A stretch of DNA of 64,000 nt from Usnea hakonensis (Eukaryota; Ascomycota; Lecanoromycetes; Lecanorales; Parmeliaceae), in the NCBI GenBank assembly GCA_013423325.1, contig BLJB01000106.1, forward strand, positions 99,812 through 163,811. Direction: 5' to 3'. A program made the position numbers and the translations under genes. The notes under the pieces were generated by a model. The model was not told the origin of the DNA. It did no database searches and worked only from the letters and a program-made list of their open reading frames with translations. This document shows, in pieces, positions 1 through 10,056 of this stretch. The stretch's first letter is position 1; every line of letters starts with the position of its first letter.

Positions 1-156
1 CCAGTTGTAATATCCACGAGTTCCTGTCCTCCTGTGGAGCAGCTCTAATGAGGTCCAGCATCCCGCTAGGCTGATTAGGTAGGATAAAACAACGAAACCA
101 GCATCATATGAATGCGGGACATCGTCCTTGTTCATTGTGGTGAGATTTGGAGACAT
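1..156 (-). CDS. MHYT-domain membrane sensor, 5' end only
   Basis: A minus-strand frame opens with ATG at 156 and stays open for all 52 codons to the window edge. The peptide starts MSPNLTTMNKDD and continues with a hydrophobic segment around residues 24-36, then SLELLHRRTG and RGYYNW. This matches how I remember fungal MHYT-domain proteins: an acidic N-terminus, a first membrane helix with a short polar loop, and LELLHRRT ahead of the second helix. MHYT proteins are multi-pass plasma-membrane proteins proposed to sense a diatomic gas or metal. Only the first transmembrane helix is in view, so the identification rests on a short stretch. The rest lies outside the window. Confidence 0.6.
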   Translation of the reverse strand, partial: MSPNLTTMNKDDVPHSYDAGFVVLSYLISLAGCWTSLELLHRRTGTRGYYNW

Positions 157-1469
157 GGGGGGAGTAGTGGTGGAAGCATATGGTGTGAATTTTTTGTGAG
201 CTAATGCGGTACTGCATTCACCTCCTTGGACATTAGGCCATTGGGACGATATGCATAGAAGTAGTCTTCAGAATTAGGAAGCATGTACAGTAAGTCGGCT
301 AAGCATTTAGAGGGACTCTTTATCAATAATATAACAGACGCAGAATAGGAGGGAGGGGGATGTGGCGAAGGTATTGGAGGAGATGAAGAAAATGACAGAT
401 GTGGGAAGGAAGAGGGAAGGTACGAGTGCCCAACGCTAAAGCGGAATATTTGGTTTTCTTCAGGTTCAATAAAATAAAGTAAGGAAGATATTTACTTTCG
501 CTTCTCCCAAGATTCCAAGATTCCAAGAAGTTAAGGGAGAAGAAAGTCTCCGGATGCATCTTGCTGGAAAGTGTGATTTCTCGATTTGTGACTTCTTGCA
601 ATGTGATTTGCCACTAAGGACCTTGGCCACCCGATGTGAGCTCAGGAGGCAATTCTAGGAGAAGTGGTCTGTGCAATGGACTTGGCTGCAAGTACAATTG
701 AGACAGCAATTGTTATTGATGGGATTGCCGATCAGATGGGACCAAATCAATTTAATGTGATGGGTAAGGTGATGCAATTGACAGATGGTCTAGGTTTGGC
801 GGGGTCGAGACCGGGCGTCTTGATTGGCACCATTCGCCAAAGTAGCCGAGGAGCAGCGATAATAATGTCTTGCATAAAGTAAAGTACGAGTACCTTGGCT
901 CACAGGACAAGATTAAGTCATGTATGGCAGGGCAGATCCTGCGGTACATGATCCTATGCTCGCTACCAAGCTTCTAGACGCAAGCCACAAACGTCTCATG
1001 CCGTTACTTTAAGGAATAAGGTGGCATTGCTTTCGGCTGCTGAGTCCTGACCACCTGTACAATCTTACCTTATTCAAAAGATTAGGAGTCTAGAGTGTGT
1101 GGATAGGTTGTAGGATCCGAATTCTTGTACTTCTAGACACTGCTTGTGTCGGGCAATCATTTCGCGTCTGTGCCTTTGTCTCTGTCAGTAGAGGATTACG
1201 AAGCAATTGGACATGTCACATGTTGTTGCCATTTAGAAGTTTGAAGCCATCGCGCCCGGAGATTCCCGAGCCCAGAAAAGGGCCGGATTTAGGGTTAAAG
1301 TAAAGTACAGTAGTACAGTACTTTAGTACCACCAGTACCGTACTTTAGTGGGTTAACTTTGCAAGCTTTTCCATTGGTTGCCGGTGGCGCGCAAACGCGA
1401 TCCCCAAGCGCCTTATTCCTGCTTGACTTTCCACCTCTCACCACCAACGCTTGCATTACAAGACTGACA
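157..1469. other. Intergenic, divergent promoter region of the MHYT gene and rtt106
   Basis: No convincing gene. Several 60-90 codon open frames occur but lack ATG starts or recognisable content. Just ahead of rtt106, 1297-1348 carries a self-complementary AGTAC/GTACT-rich run (AAAGTAAAGTACAG, then TACAGTACTTTAGTACC). Confidence 0.5.
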
Positions 1470-2766
1470 ATGCCATCAAAGCGCACTTTCGACGAGGCCT
1501 TCGCCGAACGACCAGATCTCCAGCAAAGAGTTCTTGCTGTCCTTGGTAATTTCAGTCCTTCAGTTGGCCCACGGTGCTGACTATCAAACAGCCAAAGCTC
1601 CAGAGCATGAAAGCCTCTTCAGAGACATCGCCCAATATATTACTCATCTAAAGCATGGATCCGGCCAGGAGAGTTTGGGGAGTCAGAACGAACACTTGTC
1701 CAAGAAAAGAAGATTGGAACACCGGCCAATTGACCCCGAGAGATGGGACAAGGGAAACGTTTATGACGTTGCCGATGTGTCATTCTCGATACCTCAGCGA
1801 AAGAAGTTGAGGCTGAGTATCAACGAACAAGCGTCAGCTGGACTGCGCGCAGTCAATGCATCAGGGAGTCCAGAGTTTGGAGTTGATTGGGACTGCGTGC
1901 GGGACCTTGTTTGTCTCCCGGTCCCTGACAAGGCACAAGCGCAGTACAACTTTTGCGTTTTCTCAGCCACTGCGGATGGAATTTCTACTGATCAAATTGT
2001 CTGGACGGTTCCGGATAGTGTTCCCAAGGATGGTACCTTTGCCGGTTTAGCGAGCTCTCTTTCGGGCGAGACATACCGCACGGTCCTTATCACCATCCTC
2101 AATAGGGCTCTGAAGCAGTACAAAAAGCGGGTAGTGGAGCCTGACAAGCAAGAGTTCGCGAGCCAGGTGGTACAAGCGCATCGAAAAGGGGAATCAGCAT
2201 ACCACATCAAGGCTTTCCGGGGTACCAAAGATGGCTTTCTTTTTCTCCTGCCGAACGGCATATTTTGGGGCTTCAAAAAGCCTCTGGAGTTCTTCTCTTT
2301 TGATGCCATCGATTCTGTGTCTTACACTTCGGTTTTACAGCGCACCTTCAACCTGAACGTCGCCGCCCGCGTCGCCGCTGATGCCGAGCCTCAAGAATTT
2401 GAGTTTTCCATGCTAGACCAGGCGGACTTCGCCGGCATAGATGAGTATGTAAGGCGTCACGAGCTACAGGATGCGAGCATGGCTGAACAGCGGCGGGCCA
2501 AGAAGTTGAATATCAATGGAGTCAAGGGAGACGGGGTAGACGAAGAGGGTATGGATCAAGAAGAAGGCGAGCTCCAAAAAGCAGCAAGAGAGGCGGAAGA
2601 TCTTGAGGATGAAGAGGATGATGAAAACTTTGATCCTGGTAGCGAGGGCGAGAGTGAGGGCAGTGGATCCAGTAGTGAGGAAGATGAAGATGGGAATGAG
2701 GGCCGAGCAGGGAGCAACGTGGTTGACGAGGAATCAGGTAGCGAGGCTGAAAGCGATGAGGGATAG
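1470..2766 (+). CDS. rtt106: Histone chaperone Rtt106
   Basis: Two exons, 1470-1545 and 1592-2766, joined by a 46-nt intron (donor GTAATT, branch CTGAC, acceptor ACAG), give 416 aa. The start MPSKRTFDEAF is the only ATG that splices into the long frame. The protein has the tandem PH-like layout of Rtt106: first domain around VYDVADVSFSIPQRKKLRLSI, second around FLFLLPNGIFWGFKKPLEFF and FDAIDSVSYTSVLQRTFNL. The C-terminus is very acidic (runs of E and D from about residue 330). Rtt106 binds H3-H4, especially H3 acetylated at K56, and deposits nucleosomes behind replication forks and at silenced chromatin in the nucleus. Length is close to the yeast protein (about 455 aa). Identity is secure. 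Confidence 0.93.
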
Positions 2767-3859
2767 TCTCTCGTTCTCGGTAATCGCAATCCTGGGTATG
2801 GAAAACGGATTACAAACTTGACTTGGGGGCCAGCTGCTGTATCATAGCTCTAAAATTATCTATAACTCTAGGGAATTGGGTAAGTAGTAGTCTCTACTGA
2901 GCTCTAGATAGCTGACTTCTCACCTAGAATATAGAGCTAGACCTGAGTCCAGCTTTTCAATGCCTAGCAGCTACACAGCGAAGCTGGATGAGCAACGAAC
3001 GTGGGAGCATCAAATTGGAACTCCCCGCATTGTGGAGGTTCGTTCATCCAGCCTCGCCCACCTTGGGCACTGCCTTACCCTCACCCTATCATTCTGGGCA
3101 TATTTAAGACTCAGTAGTCTACGACTATGATAGGGTACATGGATTGATAGCATGTACCTCAACCAGAGCGAGCGGATGTTTGCATCTCTCGTCGTGGAGA
3201 AAGGGGGTTGAAATCATCGAGCGAGGGCCGGGGGCGGGATTGGTTGTTTACGATATGGCACTGTCTATCTACATAGGTAGACAGAAGATACAACTGCCAT
3301 ACGCCCGGTTCCTCTACTTGTAACCCCTCTCCATTATGGTCAAAGATGTAGGTTCATCAGGCAATGATTCTTTTTTCTTCCCCTTGAACTTCTCAACTCA
3401 ATTGATTGTATGACGAGGTCTAGCACATGGAGTGGTGCTGCTATACGACCGCAGAGGTGGCTCACGAGTTGATGAATAAGAGGGTCAATGCTGCTTCTTC
3501 GTTTCGCCCAGCGTTAACCGTGTCCCCGGGGCTTGTCTTGTGCTGGAGAGGAATCCACCTCCCTATCCTAAGCATCTCCCATATCTTGGGCACACCTCAT
3601 GCGTCGGTATCTCCTCCTCTTTCTCCCCAACAGCTCACCTGGCAGGCATACACCCTAATATAGAGATGTACACCCATCCTCCGTTCCTTGTCTGGCGTTT
3701 TGACAGTACATGGACACTACTGTGGTCTATCCACCGCTGCCAAGAACCACCTCAAACTTGCTCACTGCTATCTCCGACCCTTGCCAAGAAGCACTTCAGA
3801 CTTGCTCAAACTTGCTCATGTTGAGGGAAAAAAAAAAAAAAAAAAAAGCTTGGCGTGTC
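2767..3859. other. Intergenic with a stem-loop and a poly-A run
   Basis: No supported gene between rtt106 and the 3966 gene. It contains an inverted repeat at 2983-3052 and a run of 20 A at 3828-3847. Short degenerate repeats of the type CTTGCTCA occur at 3750-3820. Confidence 0.5.
2983..3052. repeat. Inverted repeat, possible stem-loop
   Basis: GCTGGATGAGCAACGAAC (2983-3000) pairs with GTTCGTTCATCCAGC (3038-3052), with a 3-nt bulge and a 37-nt loop. It sits about 220 nt past the rtt106 stop, on either strand. Confidence 0.55.
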
Positions 3860-3965
3860 TATATAGGTAAACCCCTTTCCCCCCAAGTTCTTTCCTTTTC
3901 TTCTTCTTTTTTCTTCGCTTTTGGCTCTTTTGAACACTTCACGTCTTCATCACAACACACTTACA
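3860..3965 (+). promoter_or_regulatory. Probable core promoter and leader of the 3966 gene
   Basis: TATATAG at 3860-3866 lies about 100 nt before the ATG and is followed by a long C/T-rich tract and a CA-rich leader ending CACTTACAATG. That order (TATA, pyrimidine tract, CA-rich leader) is typical of well-expressed filamentous fungal genes. Inference from composition only. Confidence 0.4.
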
Positions 3966-5180
3966 ATGTCATCAACGTTCTCACCTCTCTCTTCGTCAAT
4001 CATCGCCCGTCAGATAGCACGTGTATCTCGACCGCGACCTTGGATCGTGCCCGCTCTCGTCGACAAGCCTGTTCCAGTGGCTTGCTCCACGACGGTACCA
4101 TCCTCCCTGTCAAGTCTTGCTAAATCTGCGATAGCCAGCGCCACGGCTCGTGCGTGTCGTCTCAACTCACTATCAACGGTTTCGTCCTTCGCCTCCAACA
4201 AGCGCATCGTCGGCAGCCGCCAGTCTCCTGTATTTGAGACTGCTCCTCGCCAAACGACCCTCTCAGCTCGCGCCTCTGCCCGCGCATCACGTGACCGTCC
4301 CTGGCTCAACCCACGGTCCAGATCCATTGCCGCCAATGTCGCCCAGTCCAATTCCAAGACATCCCAATGGATCAAGTCCCAGGCCGTCGAGATCCGTCAA
4401 GCTCCTCATCGCCCTGTGGTCTCATCGTCAACCTCCGTCCGACACGCTCCGACGCCGGATACCTCTATCGCCATCCCTGCTGCTCCGATTGTCCTGCCAA
4501 AGCGACGCACTGCTGCCACTGGTCCCCGTCAAGCCACGCCTGCTCGTCAAGCCACGCCTGCTCGTCGGATCGTCCGGATCGTCCTGCCAAAGGGCACTGC
4601 TGCCAATGGTCCCCGTCAAGCCACGCCTGCTCCTCGGACCACCATGCCAAAGCGAAGCAATGCTGTTCCTGGTCCCCGCCAAGCCGTCCGATACCCTCCG
4701 ACATCGAACAACCGTCCAGCAGCGTCGTCGTCGTCATCCCGTCCTCAGGAAGTGGTCCCTCCGGCATCCCCTGACAACTCCATTGCCGCCATTGTCCGTG
4801 AAGCCTTCGCCTTCGACATCAAGCAGTTCCGGGCCGAAGTACAACCTCTGTACGACAAGATCGAGTCCCACCGTAAGTACCTTCGACGCCTCGAGCGGAA
4901 GCCGGTCACCTTCGACGACAATCCCAAGGTGATCGAAGTCCCCCGTTGGATCGAAAAGCAACACGTTCACCCCCGTCCGCCACGCAGCTTTGGCCAACTC
5001 CTTGGATGGCGACCCATTGGTGATTCCTCCGTTGCGCATGACACGGTTTGGGGCAGCGACAAGGCCAACTACGACCACTCGGACTGCGACAATCCCGACT
5101 GCAACCGCCGTGTGAACAATCTCTACATGCTCAACTACGAGGAGTGGACCGTGCAGAGCTTTCCGACCTTGTCCCTGTGA
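3966..5180 (+). CDS. Unrecognised repeat-rich protein
   Basis: A single open frame of 404 aa from the ATG at 3966 (MSSTFSPLSSS). An earlier in-frame ATG at 3921 lies inside the pyrimidine tract and seems unlikely. I do not recognise the family. The first 270 residues are basic and rich in S, T, P, A and R. Residues about 180-250 hold imperfect repeats of VLPK(R/G), GPRQATPA and RQATPAR. The last 130 residues look more structured: a stretch FDIKQFRAEVQPLYDKIESH, an aromatic WR segment and a Cys-containing end CDNPDCNRR. The promoter context supports a real gene. The frame is clean for 1.2 kb, although two other frames stay open over parts of it because the region is GC-rich. Probably lineage-restricted. 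Confidence 0.6.
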   Translation: MSSTFSPLSSSIIARQIARVSRPRPWIVPALVDKPVPVACSTTVPSSLSSLAKSAIASATARACRLNSLSTVSSFASNKRIVGSRQSPVFETAPRQTTLSARASARASRDRPWLNPRSRSIAANVAQSNSKTSQWIKSQAVEIRQAPHRPVVSSSTSVRHAPTPDTSIAIPAAPIVLPKRRTAATGPRQATPARQATPARRIVRIVLPKGTAANGPRQATPAPRTTMPKRSNAVPGPRQAVRYPPTSNNRPAASSSSSRPQEVVPPASPDNSIAAIVREAFAFDIKQFRAEVQPLYDKIESHRKYLRRLERKPVTFDDNPKVIEVPRWIEKQHVHPRPPRSFGQLLGWRPIGDSSVAHDTVWGSDKANYDHSDCDNPDCNRRVNNLYMLNYEEWTVQSFPTLSL

Positions 5181-5355
5181 TCTGGCGACTTCGAGCCTTG
5201 ACAAGCAACCCTCGGAGCCGACTGGTCAGCACAGCAGTCCAAGGGTCCAGGCCAACAGAGGATACTGACTATTCCCTTCCCTTCCTTCCCCTCCCCCGGC
5301 TATCTACTTATTTATTTGCGCGCTGATTTCCTCACCAGCGCTGTTGCAACAGAAA

Positions 5356-5690
5356 ACAAAGTGACTCATTGGTCGTCAAAAAAGCAGAAAAACTACAAAA
5401 CCCCAGAAAAAAATCAGAAGACAAAGTGACTTATTGGTCGTCAAAAAAGCAGAAAAACTTCAAAACCCCAGAAAAAAAGAGCTGCGCAGTCAACGTGGTC
5501 ACATCTCGGACGTCTAACCTCTAACATCTAGTTACTTACGCATTGCCTTTGCACCACTGCTTTTCGCCCTCTCGCTATCTAGGTATGTTTCTGCATGCTG
5601 CTTTCCACGCCAGCATTATTGCAACAAAAGACAAAGTGACTTATTGGTCGTCAAAAAACTTGAAAATCACAAAACCCCAGAAAAAAAGAG
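5356..5690. repeat. Three-copy AT-rich direct repeat
   Basis: Three units begin ACAAAGTGACT(C/T)ATTGG and end CAAAACCCCAGAAAAAAA, at 5356-5413, 5421-5479 and 5631-5690. The first two are adjacent (65-nt period). The third is embedded in a second copy of a longer flank: TTGCAACA(G/A)AA precedes copies one and three, and GTCAACGTGGTC / GTCGACGTGGTC follows copies two and three. This indicates a segmental tandem duplication. Confidence 0.85.
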
Positions 5691-6978
5691 CAGTGCTGTC
5701 GACGTGGTCGTATCTCCAATATCCTATCGCTTACATCTAGTCATTTTTTTTGCGACCAGTCCGCGGGTTCTCAGCTTCACTTCTTGAGGTTCCATTTCCA
5801 GCTAAGTCTCTATCCTCATCCACCATTCAGGCAGTACCAGCTGATCTTTCTCTTAGGCTAGCATCTAGCTCTTGCCTTCAATGTCCTTGTCCGGTAGGTT
5901 GTCTTCGCTGGTGTGCTGATCCCCACGCAAGTGGTATTGTGCCATCTTTGCACCCTTTGTGTTGTCGGCCTTACGCTACCGCCGATGACGCTATTGTCCA
6001 TTCTTTTCAGTGCTCTCGGATCCGCCAGTCCTACATCACCCCCTTCGACTCTGACTCTGACGGCCTCCCAACGCCCAGCAGCAACGCTCCAACTTCATCA
6101 TCCTACATCTCTCGGCAACTCCGGCTCTCAAGGAATAGCTTCAACCACATTCCGACTCCGACTATACGCCAACACCTAGCAGCAACTCCAAGCGCTTCGT
6201 TCTACCAGTACATATCGGATGCGATCTCGTTCGATGAGGGATGCGGGTAAGCCAGACCAATAAGCTGCACCATTGGACAAAGCAGACATACTGACACTAC
6301 CAGACTCACAGTCCCCTAGCATTTGTTTTCCAAAGCGTGATCTGGCAAGTCCGCCCACCCTAGCCACTTCTCCAACTCCCTCATCCACCTCTCTGCTTCT
6401 TTCCCCTAACATCCCCTTCCTAGCCTCTACGCACCAAATCCGCGCCATTTCGTGTGCATGCATGCATTTTTACCTTGAGTCTTCGAGTGTTGAGATATTT
6501 TTAGTGGGAGGAAGGGAGTGGGGAGAAGGGGAGGGGGGAGGAGAGGGAAGGGGGGGGGTTCGTCCATGGCATCTATTCGAGGGGATTGAAATTGGGCAAA
6601 TGGCGATTGGGAAAGGATACTTACAGGGTTGTACGTGGAAGGGATAGATTTGGGATAGGCAGCAAGATACAATCCAAACAATTATTATTTTCATCCAATT
6701 CACCTTTTTCCAACCAATCTCAACTCGTCGTTCCTTTCTACATTTCATCTAGTTGGCCCAATACTCTGATTGCAGAACTATCTCCCGGTCCAATCCGTCC
6801 AAATCCATCACTTCGCATCATCTTTTTACCCCCCAACTAACGCACCTATCTCCCTCCCCCTTCCCCCTCAACACCCCCAGATCAAGAAACAAATAAAAAA
6901 AATTAATACCCATCCATCCCCCCCCGCCTTACCCCCCACCACTAAAAACCCCCCGCTCTTATACTCCCTCGTGCCTTC

Positions 6979-7010
6979 CTCCTCCTCCTCCTCCTCCTCC
7001 TCCTCCTCAA
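6979..7010. repeat. (TCC)n microsatellite
   Basis: About ten consecutive TCC/CTC triplets. Confidence 0.9.
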
Positions 7011-7180
7011 AGCATGAATCAATCCTCTCTCTAGATCAAAACTAGGTAGACACCGACCAAACCTGAACCTTACCGGACACAACCCAACCCAAACCCAAAA
7101 AAAAGCGAACTAACGCACACGGCTGAAAAGCGGATGTGTAATACGCCTTTACATAGACACTTGGACTTGACTTACGCTTG

Positions 7181-7280
7181 CACTTACACGTACACTTACA
7201 CTTACACTTACACTTACACTTACACTTACACTTACACTTACACGTACACTTACACGTACACTTACACTTACACATACACA
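7181..7280. repeat. (CACTTA)n hexamer array
   Basis: About sixteen units of CACTTA with a few CACGTA and CACATA variants. The unit does not match the TTAGGG telomere repeat. Confidence 0.9.
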
Positions 7281-7527
7281 TCCACTTATACAAAAGTGTA
7301 GTAGAGCCATCGCTCGAGTGTACAGTCATCGCTCGAGAGTGATGCGAGGGGAGGGAAGGGTAGCATGTGTGATGGGGAAATAGTGCTGGGAGAGGGCCGG
7401 GGGGGAAGGGCTGGGTTGGAGCACTCGTACAGAGGGGGAAAGGGGGAAAGGGAGGGTGGAGTATGTAGAGTACAGAAGCGGGGCGGGGGAGGGGATGAGA
7501 AGGGGAAAGGGGAGCAGAATGAGGGAT

Positions 7528-7577
7528 GGGGGGGGGGGGGGGGGGGGGGGGGGGGGNNNNNNNNNNNNNNGGGGGGG
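7528..7577. other. Poly-G run with a 14-N assembly gap
   Basis: About 29 G, then 14 N (7557-7570), then seven G. The N block probably marks an unresolved homopolymer, so the true length is unknown. Confidence 0.95.
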
Positions 7578-7908
7578 TGGGGAGGAAGAGGCATATATGC
7601 ATGGCTATTTTCCAATCATTCACTTTTGTCAGCTATTCTTTCTGGATAATCGGAGGAAGGAAGGGAACCGGTGATCTGCGAAGAAGTCTAGGACGCCAAA
7701 ACTCAGGGGGGTGGGATAATATAGTTCCAGCTTTCATGGTTATAGATGATTCTGGTAGAAAATCAAAAAAAAAAGGGGGGGGGGGCGTCCCAACAGCGCC
7801 CAACGCCTCGCCTTGCGCGTCTCAGGCTCTCGAGTAAGGATATCTCCGCTGAATCAGAGGAAGACGCAGATCCCCCATCCTAAAGTCGACTACTATATCC
7901 TACGACTC

Positions 7909-10056
7909 TCACGCCAACCCCAACAACGCCGCATTCCCACTGTCCAGATACTCCTGCGCCGTAGCGATATCGTTCTCCGCCTCGCCCAACACATCGTCGA
8001 TAACGGCCGCCGGCTCCCCACCGCGCACCACCCCGGCCATGAATTCATTCTCGTCCGCACCCGCGGCGTCGGTCTTTGACGCAATCAAGGCTTCCACGCG
8101 GCGGTGCAGGCGGACGATGGCGCTGGCTCGAGGGGCATCTGATCGAGAGAGGTCTTCGACGGTTTGGAACTCGATTTGGAGGACGTCGCGGAGGGTGAGG
8201 GGCCGCTTGGAGGAGGCGGGGTGGAAGGTGGGGTGGGAGGTTGTGAGGATCATCATTGTGATGAGGTCGAGGCCGATGTCCGAGTTTGCTCGCTCGGTGG
8301 CTTCGTCGATGAGGAGGCGCAGGACCGGTTGGGCGCCTAGGATGCGCAGGGTGTCTTCGAGTTGACGGTGGGTGTAGGAGGGAGGGGAGCCTTCGGTGGA
8401 AGTCGCGCTCCATGGGATTAGAGACTGGATCGTCTGACGGAGGGCCGCTAACAGACCTCCGTGTAGGGTTGTGGACCAGGAGGCAAGTTCGTTAAGGGCG
8501 GTTGTGCCTTGACGCTCTTGGGAATGCTCGTTGAGGACTTGGAAAAGGGGGGTGATGTCTGGGCGGGAGGCGTATTGCCGCTGCACATGGGTGAGGGAGT
8601 CGGAGAGGGGCTTTGCAACGATTGAGAGAACGGCGTTGTGGATTGTTAGGGAGTCATGACTCATTGAAGGAGGCTTCAGAAGGGTTTGGAGCGCGGGTAG
8701 AACAGTGTCGATGTTTTTGGACTCGTCGTTCATCTCCCATAGGCATTTGGTGAACCATGTGAAACCGGCAATAAGAGAAGGGAGCAGGAACGGCTCAAGC
8801 AAATACTCAAAACCGCCTCGCAACGTTTCGAGGGCAAGGACATTTGCTTGACAAGCCTTCAGGCTCTGCTCAAAAAGCGTAGCGACTAGAAGATGGAATT
8901 CCTGGGGCTTGCACATTGACATCAATTCATCGCTGATGCCTTCGGTCTCAAACAGACCCTTAATCCAGCCACCCAGAAGCTGATTCTCGTGTTCTGACAA
9001 ATCGTCAATGCATCTGCTGATGGAACTATGTTTGAGGTACTTCAGGACGAAAGACTCCGAGCCTTCGACACCCAGTTCGTCATGTTGCATGCCGAATCGG
9101 TGCTGAACGAGGACAACAAAGAGGAGGATACTTCCAAATTCATCGTATACGGGCTGGTACTCGCCTTGATCATCGTGGTCTTGCCATTTGTCCAATGTAC
9201 TACAGAGCGGTTGAAGTAGATGATTGGAGCTTGTGAATAGCATAATGACATCCAAAGCCGTCGCTTTACGGCACAGAGCGTTGCAAACAGCCTTCAAGGT
9301 CAATGTATCATTATTGACGCAAAGAGCATGCAAGATTTCGATGAGAGCGCCAGCAATTTCTCCGGCATTGCCTTCCATGTTCTCCAACTCGCCAATGTAC
9401 TCGTCGATCTTGGCTGGATTCGTAGTACATTGGTTCACAAGGTCCACCTTGGAATACCTGCCTGAGGCTGGTAGGCTTTGCATGGGGACTTCTCCCAATA
9501 TCTCTTCAATGATCCGCTCGGGGATCATTTGATGCAATGCACATGCAAACAGAAATTCTTGACGTGCTTCGGAGAGAAGGCTGTTTCTCTCCAAAGGGTC
9601 GAACGTCTGAGAAAAGGAGGGGAACGCGGCAGGATCTACGCGCACAAGGGCCTGCCGTATGCATTGTTCGACTGTCCTAGGCTCAAAGATCAAAGCAGCA
9701 TAATTGCGCTGAAGGAAAACGGGTAATTTATTGACGAGAAAAGACCGTAGATTGTTGATGGATCGGGTAGACTCGTTGCGGTACATGGCGTTCGCTAGTA
9801 CATCAAAAGAAGCCAGAATCAGATCCGTAACAAGGCCCGAGACATCATCTTTATATCGAGCATTGAGAAAATCTATGACTGTATTGTCGTCAAAGGATGG
9901 TCTGTCGTAAAGCATGGCATTGAGGCATATGTAGAGGCCTGCTCGAGTTGGAATGGGAGGGTTGTCTAGGACGCTATCCTGGAAGGACAATAGGCCTACG
10001 TCGTCTAGAATATCGAGGGATTGAGGCCAGTCCTGCATCACTGTTTGTGGATCCAT
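7909..10056 (-). CDS. med5: Mediator subunit 5 (Med5/Nut1), N-terminus apparently missing
   Basis: A single frame of 715 aa from ATG 10056. Landmarks agree with my memory of fungal Med5: RAGLYICLNAMLYDRP, YRNES followed by RSFLVNKLP, QPVYDEFGSILLFVVL, LGGWIKGLFETEGISDELM, and FEYLLEPFLLPSL. Med5 is a Mediator tail subunit that links activators to RNA polymerase II. Family members are usually about 950-1050 aa, and these motifs normally begin near residue 300. Here the frame starts right where the conserved part starts, and an in-frame TAA lies three codons upstream. Only 313 nt separate the start from the aro2 stop, and I see no N-terminal exons there. It may be a 5'-truncated gene, a shortened functional form, or have its N-terminus rearranged elsewhere. 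Confidence 0.85.
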   Translation of the reverse strand: MDPQTVMQDWPQSLDILDDVGLLSFQDSVLDNPPIPTRAGLYICLNAMLYDRPSFDDNTVIDFLNARYKDDVSGLVTDLILASFDVLANAMYRNESTRSINNLRSFLVNKLPVFLQRNYAALIFEPRTVEQCIRQALVRVDPAAFPSFSQTFDPLERNSLLSEARQEFLFACALHQMIPERIIEEILGEVPMQSLPASGRYSKVDLVNQCTTNPAKIDEYIGELENMEGNAGEIAGALIEILHALCVNNDTLTLKAVCNALCRKATALDVIMLFTSSNHLLQPLCSTLDKWQDHDDQGEYQPVYDEFGSILLFVVLVQHRFGMQHDELGVEGSESFVLKYLKHSSISRCIDDLSEHENQLLGGWIKGLFETEGISDELMSMCKPQEFHLLVATLFEQSLKACQANVLALETLRGGFEYLLEPFLLPSLIAGFTWFTKCLWEMNDESKNIDTVLPALQTLLKPPSMSHDSLTIHNAVLSIVAKPLSDSLTHVQRQYASRPDITPLFQVLNEHSQERQGTTALNELASWSTTLHGGLLAALRQTIQSLIPWSATSTEGSPPSYTHRQLEDTLRILGAQPVLRLLIDEATERANSDIGLDLITMMILTTSHPTFHPASSKRPLTLRDVLQIEFQTVEDLSRSDAPRASAIVRLHRRVEALIASKTDAAGADENEFMAGVVRGGEPAAVIDDVLGEAENDIATAQEYLDSGNAALLGLA

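Larger units (their letters stand above)
5181..7908. other. Repeat-rich intergenic region
   Basis: No convincing gene. It holds the duplicated AT-rich repeats at 5356-5690, a C/T microsatellite at 6979-7010, a hexamer array at 7181-7280, G-rich runs and an assembly gap. One frame at 5750-6250 stays open for 166 codons and is rich in S and P, but it has no ATG and no recognisable content. A purine-rich run (GGGAGG) at 6510-6560 faces pyrimidine-rich DNA at 6840-6970. Confidence 0.5.

Noticed and set aside
4150..4932. 260-codon open frame in another plus frame
   Set aside because: Low-complexity S/P/R shadow of the 3966 gene, caused by GC-rich repeats; starts at ATG or not, it has no promoter of its own.
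7181..7280. Telomere-like array
   Set aside because: The CACTTA unit is not the TTAGGG repeat of filamentous fungi and is surrounded by unique sequence and genes; treated as a microsatellite.
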